Shown: piece after piece, positions 19,679 through 31,600 of the stretch
Position numbering within the stretch: position 1 is the stretch's first letter
How the letters are laid out: the number at the start of each line of letters is the position of its first letter
Assembly (NCBI GenBank): GCA_905221605.1
Contig: CAJNDS010002458.1
Span: forward strand, 62,001 to 126,000
DNA length: 64,000 nucleotides
Origin: Symbiodinium natans
Lineage: Eukaryota; Sar; Dinophyceae; Suessiales; Symbiodiniaceae
Direction of reading: 5' to 3'
Position numbers and translations under genes: made by a program
The notes under the pieces: generated by a model
Databases searched by the model: none
Told to the model about the DNA's origin: nothing
What the model saw: only the letters and a program-made list of their open reading frames with translations

Positions 19679-22600
19679 TAACAATAATAATAATATATTA
19701 TAATATTATATTATAATATTATATTATATTATATTACATTAGATTATATATATATATATTATACTTGGAGGTTCATGGTACTTAATAGCCAATTTTAACT
19801 GCACTTTTGTTTACCATATTAGGGCACTTAGGGGGCTTATAAGTGGGTTGTAAGTCCATTGATATTTAGTTAATAAGTACCATGAACTTCCAAGTAAGGG
19901 GTCATAGAACAAGGGGCCCAAATGAAGGGCTCATACTTGGAGCCCTAGACTTTTCCCAAACCCGAATCCCTAAACCCTCAAGCCTCAAACCCTAAGCCTG
20001 AAATGTTAGGGTTCAGGGCTTGGGGTTCAGGATTTAGGGTAATTAGGGCTTCATAGCAATGCAGCGCTGAGGGTGCCAGCCTGCAAGTGCTGGTTGTAAG
20101 GTTTAGGGTTTAGGGTTTAGGGTTTAAGGGTTTAGGCTTAGGGTTTTGGGTTTAGGGTCGCGCACCTGAGCAGAGCACTGTGTCCGCATTATTATGTCGC
20201 GGCCCGGTTTCGTGCTTTATCCGATTTTGAACTATAGGCTGTAGAGTCCATAGTCAATCGCGCTCCATATTTGTTTACGGTAGGTGCTGGGAGTATACTG
20301 GCTCGGGGAAACATTACTGCACGCCCATTTCCCTTTGCTGGGGGCTATTAGCGGGCATTCCGCGATAGATGGCGGGAACTCCCGCGAGGCATTTTTCACG
20401 GGAAATTACATACACCCTAAACCCTAAACTCTAAACCCTAAACCCTAAATTCTAAACCCTAAACTCTAAACCCTAAACCCTAAATTCTAAACCCTAAGCC
20501 CTAAACCCTAAATCCTTAGCACCCCCACGAGGCCGAAGAGGAGGATGCCGAGAACGAGGCTGCTGGAGAGGCACGGTCCCCAGATTGAGCCTGGGGTTTA
20601 TGGGGTTTAGGGTTTGGGGTTTAGGGTTTGGGGTTTATAGGCCAAAGACCTTAAAGAGCCCTTAAATGCCCGAAAGCCTAAGCTCCAAACCCCAAACCAC
20701 AAACCCCAAGCCCCAAACCCCAAACCCCAAGCCCCAAGCCCCAAGCCCCAAGCCCCAAGCCCCAAGCCCCAAACCCCAAACCCCCAAACCCTAAACCCCA
20801 TTTCCCAAACCCCATTCCCCAAACCCCAAACACCAAACCCCAAACCCCAAACCCCAAACCCCAAACCCCAAACCCTAAACCCTAAACCCTAAACCCCATT
20901 TCCCAAACCCCATTCCCCAAACCCCAAACACCAAACCCCAAACCCCAAACCCCAAGCCCCAAACCCCAAACCCTAAACCCTAAACCCTAAACCCTACACC
21001 CTAAACCCTAAACCCTACACCGCGCCAGGGGGAGGGCGAAGAGGAAGAAGCGGACGAGGGCGCGGAGGATCCCGAGGTGGAGGCGGCGTGCTGCGGTTTG
21101 GTCATCCCTGGTTTAGGGTTTAGGGTTTAGGGTTTAGGGTTTAGGGTTTAGGGTTTAGGGTTAGGGTTTCGGGTTTCGGGTTTGGGGTTTGGGGTTTAGG
21201 GGTTAGGGTTTAGGGTTTGACCCGCATGTACACCTAGCCGACCTAGCCGATGCTGAAGAGTGTGAGAATCATGGAATCCCTTGTGGCCCCTACTTCAAGG
21301 ATCAGGGGAGTAGTCAGTAAGTGGGTTAGAAGTATGGTAACTATACCCATAATTAAAACTTATAAGCCCAATTTAGGTACTTATAACGCTACTTACGAAG
21401 TCCCCCGATCCTCCAAGTAAGTCCCTAACCCTAAACCCGAAACCCGAAAACCTAAACCCTAAACCCTAAACCTCACACCGCGAGCCTGCTGCAGGCGGAA
21501 GCCCACACAGACGTGCCTCCAGCAGCAGAGGCTCCGCTGGCGGAGGCCCCGGTGGCCGAGGCCGCTGCAGCAGAGGCCCCTGCTTAGCGGATCAGGGGTT
21601 TAGGATTCGGGTTCAGGGTTCAGGGCTTAGGGCTTAGGGCTTAGGGCTTAGGGCTTAGGGCTTAGGGCTTCGGGTTTAGGGTTTAGGGTTTAGGGTTTAG
21701 GGTTTAGGGGTCAGGGGATTGAGTAAGTGGGGTGAGAAGTAAGGGAACTATTATACCTGTAATTACTTGTAATGAAGCCCAATTAAGGTACGTATGACCC
21801 TACCTACCAAGTCCCCCGATCCTCCAAGTGCGGAGGCCCCTGCAGCAGAGGCCCCTGCGGCAGAAGTCAAGGCGTGGCGAGGGTTTAGGGTTTAGGGTTT
21901 GGGGTTTAGAGTTTAGGGTTGGAACAGGTTTTTCGTGGCAGCTGATCGTGCATGTCTATCCGGTGCCTCTATAGGAATACGTATGTAGAAGGGGGTGACG
22001 TAGGGTGATGTTTGAGGCTCTGACCTCACGGGGTTCGGGTATGGGATGGGATGTGGCTCCCTGTGTGTTAGGTTTGGTGTTTGTGCTCTCAGCATCTTGA
22101 AACTAGGACCCCGAGTGGGTCCTTGTTTCCGATTTTTTTGGGTTTAGGGTTTAGGGTTTAGGGTTTAGGGTTTAGGGTTTAGGGTTTAGGGTTCAGGCTT
22201 TAGGGTTTAGGGTTTAGGGAACCTATAGTTCTTTTTATTCCTAGGTTACTCTTGGGTCTAGTACAATCAAGAGCAGGAAACTTACGGCCACTCCCCCCGA
22301 AACCCCACTGGAAGGTTGATGGGTAGTTGCAAGTAGGGTTGTAAGTACCTATACAAGTTCACCCTAAAGCCTCAACCCCAACCCCTAAACCCTAGAGCCC
22401 AGACCCTAAACCCTAAACCATGGTCCTGAGCAGTTGCGTAGCGTTGCAGCCTGGTTTCACGGAAAGTCTCCTTAAGGCCCAAAGGGTCCACCTCCTGCCC
22501 CTCTGGACATCTGGTCAACTCAGCCAGTAAGAACCCTAAACCCTGAACCCTAAACCCTAAACTCTACACCCTAAACGGAGCCGAGATATTTACCAACGCG

Positions 22601-25600
22601 ACCCCTCTCCCCCCCTTCCCCCCAAAAAAAGCGCGACACCTCTTGTTTCTTCTCGCACCAGGAGGCAGATCCCGAGCCAAAGGCGTGATTGCCCTAAACC
22701 CTGAACCCTAAACCCTAACCCCGAGTACAAGCCCTAAGCCCTAAGCCCCAAAACCCTAAACCCTAAACCCTCACCCCTACAAGCCCTCTGTTTGCTTGGC
22801 TTTCCTGAGTTACACTGGGCTCAGGCTTTGGGGCTTCAGGGCTTAGGTCTTCGGCTTTTGGAGTTTAGAATTAGGGTTTTTAGGGTTTAGGGCCTTAGGG
22901 CTTAGGGCCTTAGGGTTCTTCATGAGGGTGTTAAGGATGTAGGGCTAGGGGCCAGAAGACCAGCCAGAGGCCTCTTCCTGACAGTCCGGTCGTTTTGGCT
23001 AGGGCGCCGGAGAGTGGCTAGGTTATTCAGGCGTGCGGTGTTGAGTGTCCAGCGGTTCAGGCATGGAGTGATGTACCTAAACCCGAAACTTTCGAAAGTC
23101 AAGCCCTCAAGCCCTCGTTTTCCGAAATTCCAAAGAGACCCCTAGACCCCAAAACCCTAAACCCTGACCCTGAACCCTAAACCCCCAACCCCACCAAGGC
23201 CCCCCAACAAACACTTACCCTAAACCCTAAACCCTAAACCCTAAACCCTAAACCCTAAACGCTAAACCCTAAACCCTCAATTCCAGGAACAGCCTCGGAA
23301 GCCTCGTCTGATGATCAAGCAGATCGCCCCTAGGATTTGCAAGAGACCCCGAAGCCCGAACAGCTTAGGCTTTAAGGGTTTAGGGTTTAGGGTTTAGGGT
23401 TTAGGGTTTAGGGTTTAGGGTTTAGGGTTTAGGGTTTAGGGTTTAGGGCTTAGGGCTTAGGGCTTAGGGTTTAGTAGGGTTCTAGGGTTTTAGGGTTTAG
23501 GGTTTTAAGGGTAGTCAGGTTTAGGGCTTTTAGCGTTTTGGGAGTGTAGGGTTTAGGTGTTTTGGATTTAAGAGTCGTAAGGTTTAGGGTTTCGGTTTCG
23601 AGGGTTTTAGGGTTTAAGAGTAATAAAGCCCTGAAGCGTGTCCTGATTCCGTTTCTGCTCGGGGGTTAGAGGATTCAGGGCTTAGGGCTATTGAAAATAT
23701 TCAGGGTTCAGGTTCGGGGAAAGTTTCGAGGAAAGTTTCGTTTTTGACTTTTGAATAATTTCAAGTTACAGGGGCTTGAGGGTTTAGGGTAAAATGCTCG
23801 GACGGCATATGGCTGCAAGGTCCGGAAGCATCTCTGAGTTTCAGGTTTAGGGTTTAGGGTTTAGGGTTAAGGGTTTAGGGTTTGGGGTTTAGGGTTTAGG
23901 GTGTGTTTGTTCTTTTGGGGCCTAGGTCTTAGGGTCTAGGGTTTGGTGTCAAGTACATAGCTCTTAGTTGAACTTAGCCTTACTATTTCAGGGTTTAGGG
24001 TTTAGGGCTGAGGGCTCAGGGTTGAGGGCTAGGGTTTAGGGTTTAGGGTTTAGGGGTTAGGGGTTAGGGTTTAGGGTTTAGGCTTCAGGGTTCAAGGTTT
24101 AGGGTTTAAGGTTTAGGGTTTAGGGTTTAGGGCTTAGGGTTTGTGGGGTTTAGGGCTTAGTATCTTTGTTTGAGGCATGTGCGCTGTTTGAAAGGGCGAG
24201 GAAAAGTGGATGGATCCTTTTGCTCCGTGCGTCGCCGTGCCTTCTTTGCGTGGGTTTAGGGTTTAGGGTGTAGGGTTTAGGGTTTAGGGTTTAGGGCTTC
24301 GGGTTTCGGGTTTCGGGTTTAGAGTTCCAGGGACTGGGTTTTGGGTTTGTTGAGGGTTCAGGGTTTAGAGTTTAGGAGTTTAATTAGAGCTTGGGGCTTA
24401 GGGACGAAGAGCCTTGCAACTTGTAAACGTTACCGGAGCAACCAAAACTGGAGTAGGCCTCCTGAACCGGAAAGGCTGATGTGCAAAAGTCTCCTGAGAA
24501 CCCTCAACTGCACCGAAACGGGCTCTAACCCGCACAAAAGCCGAATTTTGCTTGTTTGTGGGCTGCCGCCATACTTCACTCCGCCTGAGGGTCCATGTAC
24601 CTCATTGTTATACACTTGGGCCCCTTTTTAGGAGGCACTTTAGGACCCAAGTATTCCCTATTTAGGTACATGGACCCTTAGGGTTCATGACTTAACATGA
24701 ATCTCCGCCTCAAGGTCCTGGAGAACTTCAAGTCCTATGGCGGTGTCAAGGCTCCCACCGGCGTCCGGTTTGGGACCCTATAAGGGCACCCCAAACCCTA
24801 AACCCTAAACCCTAAACCCCGTTTAGGGCTTGGGCTTGAGTCTTCAGAGCTGACATCGCAGCTGCCCGTCAGCGCAAGGTCATCGGCCCCTTCCACAAAA
24901 GTGGGGGACCCAGACAAACTCCCCTTAACTTGGCTTTCTTCTGGCTGGCTCTTAGGACTTTAACTTTTTGGTTTTTTTGTAGAAACTACAATAAGGATCC
25001 TAAAAGTTAAACTTTTCGGAGGGGTTCAGAAGTCAGCCAAGTTAAATTCCCTGAGCCTTAGCGGGTGTAGGTTAAGAGGAGTAAGTAGGGTTATAAGTAC
25101 CTTAATTGGGCTTATAAAGTAAGTACAAGCCCTAAACCCTAAGCCCTAAACCCTAAACCCTAAACCCTAAACCCTAAACCCTAAACCCTAAGTATAGATA
25201 CCTTGCTTAGGACTCCTGAGTCTCCTCATCCTTGTCTCTTCAGGCATCAAGTTCATTGGAGGCTTGTCCTACATCACCGGCTTCCGTTTCGATCCTTTTC
25301 GCCCGCAACCCCAACCTGGTCCCCGCGCATCATCGGGGTTTAGGGTTTAGGGTTTAGGGTTTGGGGTTTGGGGTTTGGGGTTTAGGGTTCCAGATTGTTG
25401 CCAACCGGCTGTTCGAAACGAGTATCCATCACATCTGCCAGAGGTCGTGCTTGGAAGCTCTTCTGACTTTGCAAGTCTACTTAGTATCCCTTAGAAACCC
25501 CAGTATCACCCCCCAGCACAAACCAATTTAAGAGCCTCCGGCTCAAGCCGCCCACCCCGCTGGAGCATAGTTGAGAGGTCCGCCTGCTCGGCAGCCAGGA

Positions 25601-28600
25601 CAAGCTCAAGCCAAAAAGAAGGTTGGGGGGGGGGAGGGGTGGGGGGGGTGTAGGGGGGGGGTAGGGTGGGTGTGCGGGGGGTGGGTGGTGGGGGGGGGGG
25701 GGGGTGGGGGGTGGGGGGGGGTTGGGGGGGTGGCACCGACCCCCCCTACCCCCCCCCCCTCCCTTGGGGGTCCTCAAAGACCCCCCCCCCCCCAAAAAAA
25801 AAAAAAGGTTCCTAAACCCTAAAACTTCACAAAACCTCTAACCCTGCCTGCAAGCCCCCCAGACTATCCGTCATAGAGTCATAAAGGGCCTTAGTCAAGG
25901 TAACTTCAGGGCAACGTAAATCAAAAGGCTTTTCCTGGGTCTGGAAGCCGGTATATTGCTTTACGAACCCACAATACCCAGAGTAGGCCCGTTTAACCCC
26001 CTTAAACCCAAAAGGGCCCTGTTTGGGTTTAGGGTTTAGGGTTTAGGGTTTAGGGTTTAGGGTTTAGGGTTTAGGGTTTAGTTGGTTTAAATACTTAGTA
26101 GCTTTCGGTAACCTTTAAACCTTTTGGGGTTTTTTTAGTCCTACCATAATCGAAAGGTGAATCTTTCTTGGCCCTGGGTACTCAGCAACTCGGTACAAAA
26201 GGCACGTGGGCTATATAACAACAGCATTTTTCATCTCTGGATAGAATGAAAATATTCCAGCAAGAGAAGTCAAGTACTGCCGATGTGAACTACTCTTGCA
26301 ATACTTCATGACCCTTTTCATGTTGTGATATTTGTAATGATCTATAGCTCCTGTAAACGAAGGGCGTGTAGATGGGTAACTGGATTTTGGAGTACAATAC
26401 TTTAGTACTTTTTTGGTTCTGGGTTCCTATTCTAGCTACTTATTCCTACAAAGTATATATTTTTCCAGGGTCTACTCCAAAGTAGGGGCAAGAAGGTGAG
26501 CCGCCCTAAAAAACGCTCCGCTTGAGGCTTTTCCTCGATCGTCGGCCCCAACGGTAGTGGCAAGTGCGGGCCTTGTTCTGGCGGGCGCACAGGGTTTACG
26601 GTTTAGGGTTTAGGGTTTAGGGTTTAGGGTTTAGGGTTTAGGGTTCTGTGTTCTGTTCTCTCTGTAGTCTGGCCTGTCCTCGCACACCACGGGCATGTGC
26701 CTCAATCAACCCTGCCAACAATGGGCCCCTTAGATCTTCTCTAGCATAGGCGCAGTGTAGGTTTGAAGACCCTTAACATTGTTGAAGATCCTGCTACATT
26801 CTCATGGCTACTAAAACTCAACTAGGAATAACACCCTAAACTCCTAAACCCTAAGATCATTTTTAATACTATCCCAACTATGGTTCGGATAGCCGTGCCA
26901 GAGTCAGGTCCAACACTATCGATGCGCTGCTCTTCGTTTTCGGCAAGCGGGCGAAGAAGATGCGCCTGAACAAGGTTCCGAGCTTAGAGTTCAGTTTGGG
27001 ATGTTCCCCCTTTTGCTAACATTCCTTAACAGGGATTATGGTACCCCCAATTATAATCCCTATGAAGGACTGTCAGCATAAGAGGGAACATCCCAAAATT
27101 CAGTTCGAAAGTTCGGGGTGTATAGGGATTAGGGGTTCGGGTCGCGAACGCGCTTAAGGCTGCAAGGCAGTTGTTTGGAGTACTTTGTGGGTTCAGGCAG
27201 GGGCCGCACCTTCGGGCATAGATCCCAGAAGGCCGAGTCTTCACACCCCAACCCCAAACACTTAACAGAGGGTTGGGGGTTTAGGGTTTGGGGTTTCGGG
27301 TCTAGGGTTTAGGGTTTAGGGTTTAGGGTTTAGGCCCCCCCAGACCCCCCGCCCAGTCCCCCTTAAGCCCCCAGCAAGGCGCCCTGTGACCCTTTCAAAG
27401 GAGCACTTGGGCCTAAATCGGGTGTAGGGTTACGATTTAGGGTTTAGGGGTTTAGGGTTTAGGGTTAAGCCCCTAACAAATCCCGCAGCCGACAAAATGC
27501 CGGCGCTCCGTTGTTTAGGGCTTGGGTTGGTTTAGGCTTTATAGGGCTTGCTTGGAGGTTCACGGATACTTATTGCCCCAATTATACAATTCTAATTTTC
27601 GCCTCCTTAGACTTCGGGGGCTTATAGGTACAGTTATTCCTGGGGTTATAAGTACCCTGAACCTCCAAGTAGGGTTTGGGCTACCTCGTTAGACCCCCCT
27701 GTACCCTAAACCCTAAGCCCTAGACCCTAAACCGTACAAACCTACGCTAAACCCTAAACGCCAAACCCTGGTACTTGGGGGCCTGATGGAGTGACCGGCC
27801 CGGGCGCCTACCTAACAGCATCCAACCCTCCAGCCGACAAACCCGAAGCCCCTGAACCCTAAACCCTAAACCCAACCCTACACCTTGAACCCTAAAGCCC
27901 TAAGCCCTAAACCCTAAACCCTAAACCCTAAACCCTAAACCCTAAACCCTAAACCCTAAACCCTAAACCCTAAACCCTAAACCCTAAACCCTAAACCCTA
28001 AACCCTAAACCCTAAACCCTAAACCCTAACCCTAAACCCTAAACTCTAGCCCTAAACCCTGAACCCTCCTCCCACTATGCGGCAGGTGTCCGAGTTAATC
28101 CACGCCTCGGGTGCCATGCCGAACCTGGCCAGCGCAAAGGCAGGGGTTTTGCGCTGTTTTTTTTTTTTTTTTTGTGGGGGGGGGGGGGGGGGGGGGGAGG
28201 GGTATGGGGGTTTAGGGTTGAGGGTTGAGGGTTTAGGGTTTAGGGTTTAGGGTTTAGGGTTTACGATTTAGGGTTTAGGTTTAGGGTGTATAGGGTTTAG
28301 GGTTTAGGATTTAGGGTGTATAGGGTTTAGGATTTAGGGTGTATAGGGTTGAGTTTTTTTTCTTGGGTTTAGGGTGCATAGGGTTTAGGGTTTTGGGTGT
28401 ATAGGGTTTAGTTGTTTCTTGGGTTTAGGGTTTAGGGCACATGGACCCTTAGGTTCAGGTACGGGTGCGGGATAAATCGAAAAAGGTTTACTCTGATCGT
28501 GGGCCTACACCCGAATGCTGAGCCCTTCAAACGTTAGCCACAATACCTGAAAGCGCCAAACCTTAAACTGTCAATGACACAGACCCTAGCACCTAATATC

Positions 28601-31600
28601 AAGATCTCAAGCACTCAACCCCCAAAGCCGTAAACGACCCAAACCTTTAGGGTCTAAGTCGGTCTAAGCTTTAGGGTTGCTTAGGGCTTAGGGCTTAGGG
28701 CTTAGGGCTTAGGGCTTAGGGTTTAGGGTTTGGGGTTTAGGGTTTAGGGTTTAGGGTTTAGGCTTTAGGGACTCGGAGATGCAGCCAAGCTTGACGCTGC
28801 AGGTGGAGGTTACTTTCCAGGACATCCTGGACACAGGATTCCCGACTCCAGGGTGTAGGGTTTAGGGTTTAGGGTTTAGGGCTTAGGGTTTAGGGTTTAG
28901 GGTTTCGGGTTTAGGGTAGTAGCATAGGGGTCGGAATAAGTCCTACTACTAGATTTGTATTCCCTTCTGGTTCCTTTACTAATTATAACATACTAACCCC
29001 GAACCTTCTTCTAATTAATTATTTAGACTCCAGGGTTAGAGTTTAGCAAGCCCAGTTGGGTTTAGGGTTGAGGGTTCAGGGTTTAGTGGGTTTAGGGTTC
29101 AGGGTTCTGGGTTTAGGGCCCAGGGCTAAAGTTTAGTAGCCCGGTTGGGTTTAGGGTTTAGGGTTTATAGGGTTTAGGGTTGGGATGTTCCCCCGTATAC
29201 TATCAGTCCTTTAACGGGGTTCTAATAGGGGGGGGGGGGTACTATCATCCCTACTGAGGAGTGTTAGTTGTAGGGGGCTTCAGGGTTTCAGGGTTTCGGG
29301 TGTCGGGTTTCGGTTTTTTGCCCTTTTGGGGTTCTAAGGTCCCCTTAGGTGCCAATATTTGTTGTGGTCACTGGGCGACCAAGATTGAACCCAACCCCTC
29401 TTCCACATCAAACCATGAGCCCTAAACCCTGAATTTTGAACCTGGGCTTTAGAAAGTGTTTAGGGCTGGCGGTGCTTTGGGGTCTTAGGGTTCATACAAG
29501 AGACCTTAAACCCTAAACCTTAAACGCTTTTCGGGACTTTGAGGTGGGCTAAACCCCTAAGCCCCTAATACCCAGAATACCCGAAACCCTAGAAACCCAC
29601 CCCTAAACCCTAGAACCTTTTGTTTGTCGGATTTGTGGCTTCCTGCTGCAGGTATATGAAAGCCGGGACGGCGTAGTGAAAGGGCCTAGGGATGCCCAGG
29701 GTTTATAGAGTTGAGGGCTTTAGGGTTTAGGGTCTCGGGCTAGGGTCTAGCGATGTTTGTGACATTTATGAAGCTTAGGGCTCAGGGAGTCTTCGGGTTT
29801 GACGATGTCTAGGACTGTCTAGACTTTGGCGCTTAGGCCCTGTTTATGTTAAGGACCCAGAAGCCCTACTCCTAAACCTGAAACCTTGCTCCTCAGCTTG
29901 GAGGCCTTGAACACTGAAGCCCTAAACCGTACTCCGAAACCTAAGCCCTGAAACCCTAAAACCTACCCCTCAAAGCTAAGCCCTAAGCCCTACTTCGCGA
30001 CCCTAAGCCCTGAAAACCTAAACCGCCTAGCCCGCCTCAACCCAAAACCCCGAACCCTATGCCCTCAAACCCTAAACTCTTGAGCTCTTACCCTTGAACC
30101 CGAAACCTTAAAGCTGGCGGAGACGCTTTGTCAAGATCGAAACCTTCAAGACAAAACCCAAGGTTACGCCGCGATTTGGCATTGCACAGCCGAGTTGCAA
30201 GAGATGTGGCTGAACGTCACATGTGCCAGTGCTGATGTCATGACGTGTCTTGAGTATCGGGGCTGTCGAAGGTCTCATCGTCAAAGCCAAAGCCCGACAG
30301 ATGATTTGGGCGGCTTTGAGATTTTGAGATTGTACACTCCCGGGCCCAGTATCCGCACACTCCCAGTGTCCGCTACCAGGTACCAGGTGTTCAGAAAAAT
30401 GTTCTGACAACCATGCAAGGGGGCTAGGGCCTAGGGACTAGGGCTGGGATCACCAGGACTGGGGGCTAGCGGCCAGGTGCTGGGTCCTAGGTCCTACGGT
30501 TGATGATAGGCTGTAGAAATCCTGCGTGACCTTAAGCGCCCTAAACCCTAGGATTAACAGTCGTTTAGTCTAGCACCGTCACGCAGGATTTCGGTCCACC
30601 GTACAGGTTTAGGGTTTAGGGTTTAGGGTTTAGGGTTTAAGGGCTTAGGGTTTAAAGTTTAGGGTTATTGGAGATGTTGTGATTGCCTGTTCCCCTAAAA
30701 CCTGCTCTTCAACCCTAAGCCCTATTCCCCAAACCCCAGGCCTCAAACCCAAAACCGCAAACCCTCAGCCCTAAACCCTAGTCCTAAACCCTAAAGGCAA
30801 AACCCTTCAAACCTTAAAGCCCTGAACCCTAGCCCAAACCCTAAACCTAAACCCAAAGCCCTGAACCCTAACGCAAAACTCAACCCGTAAAGCCCTCAGT
30901 ACCCTGAAGCCCTAAGCCTAAACCCTAAACCATAGCCTTAAACCCTAAACCCAGGAACCCGCAACCCCTGAAGCCTAAAACCTAGCCCTAACCCTAAACC
31001 CTAAACCCTAACCCCTAAACCCTAAACCTTAAACCCTAAACCCTAGCCCTAAACCCTAAACCCCGAAGCCCTTGCAGGAGACGGCCCTGAAGACTACGAA
31101 GTGGTCGAGGGCTCCGTCATCAGCGTGACGCGCGAGGCACTACTTGGAGGATGGGTTTAGGGTTTAGGGTTTAGGGTTTAGGGTTTAGGGTTTAGGTTAC
31201 TTCTAATCACCCCCACTTGTAATATGACCCCCGTAAGTACTTAGGGATTTAGGAGTTTAGGGTTGTTTAGGGTTACTTGGATCAGAGAGTCGCTAATGGG
31301 GGCGCTGTAATGGGCGCGTAAGGTATGATGAGCCTGAAAAGGTTCATTTGACGTCAATTGTAAAACATTGTGCCTTTTCACAGTGCTTGTCGATTGCGGA
31401 ATCTCATTTTGATTTGGGCGATGAGGTCTTTACTTGCGCTTGGAACCCTTTCCGAAAACTGTTGCGAAGAGGATGCGGAGCGCGCGCACATCGTTGCAGC
31501 GAACATTGCGCAGCAGTTGCAGAAGCGCACAATTGTGCACAATCGCGGTGATCTGCGGCGCGCAAAATGCCACAATTGCCCACAATTGCCGTCGTTTGCG

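Larger units (their letters stand above)
19154..20531 (+). other. SMC4 intron
   Basis: Contains a TTTAGGG tract (19214-19263), CCCTAAA tract (19412-19452), TAA microsatellite and AT-rich patch (19619-19760), family A palindrome (19763-19895), G-rich variants (20010-20160) and CCCTAAA/TTCTAAA variants up to the acceptor (20405-20515). Confidence 0.6.
23326..24714 (+). other. SMC4 intron rich in TTTAGGG
   Basis: Dense TTTAGGG variants from 23370 to 24380, then a unique patch and a family C palindrome (24588-24683) 30 bp before the next exon. No C-rich tract at its 3' end, an exception to the bracket pattern. Confidence 0.6.
24901..26526 (+). other. SMC4 intron with G-rich and pyrimidine tracts
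   Basis: Contains CCCTAAA (25133-25192), TTTAGGG (25337-25390, 26030-26085), a G-rich/C-rich block with A run (25622-25806) and a family F palindrome (26385-26483). Two exon-like pieces (25246-25300, GIKFIGGLSYITGFRFD; 25392-25440) have no SMC4 counterpart here. Confidence 0.55.
26975..28085 (+). other. SMC4 intron
   Basis: Holds family B (26998-27094) and family A (27550-27670) palindromes, TTTAGGG (27290-27335, 27430-27465), and CCCTAAA motifs becoming a long perfect tract (27898-28028) before the acceptor. Confidence 0.65.
28837..31077 (+). other. SMC4 intron, 2.2 kb
   Basis: TTTAGGG tracts (28853-28915, 29150-29175, 30603-30640), family I and B palindromes, a family D fragment (29317-29360), a small hairpin with ctgtagaaatcctgcgtgac and gtcacgcaggattt ends (30510-30585), and CCCTAAA-type motifs from 30690 to the acceptor. 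A piece near 29652 (VYESRDG) is not needed in the frame. Confidence 0.6.

Noticed and set aside
25246-25440. Exon pieces GIKFIGGLSYITGFRFD and IVANRLFETSIHHICQ between the GPFHK and Walker A exons
   Set aside because: The split codon between 24900 and 26527 restores GPFHKSFSS exactly, leaving no room for extra coding sequence; no independent gene signal.
25481-25822. Proline/glycine-rich frames, and a minus-strand frame with LELVLAAEQADLSTMLQ
   Set aside because: Mostly from the G-rich block. The minus-strand piece looks somewhat protein-like but has no splice context or recognised domain and lies inside an SMC4 intron.
29652-29685. Extra SMC4 exon (VYESRDG)
   Set aside because: Joining 28803-28836 (GA donor) directly to 31078 keeps phase and aligns better with SMC4; including this piece breaks the phase or adds unmatched residues.
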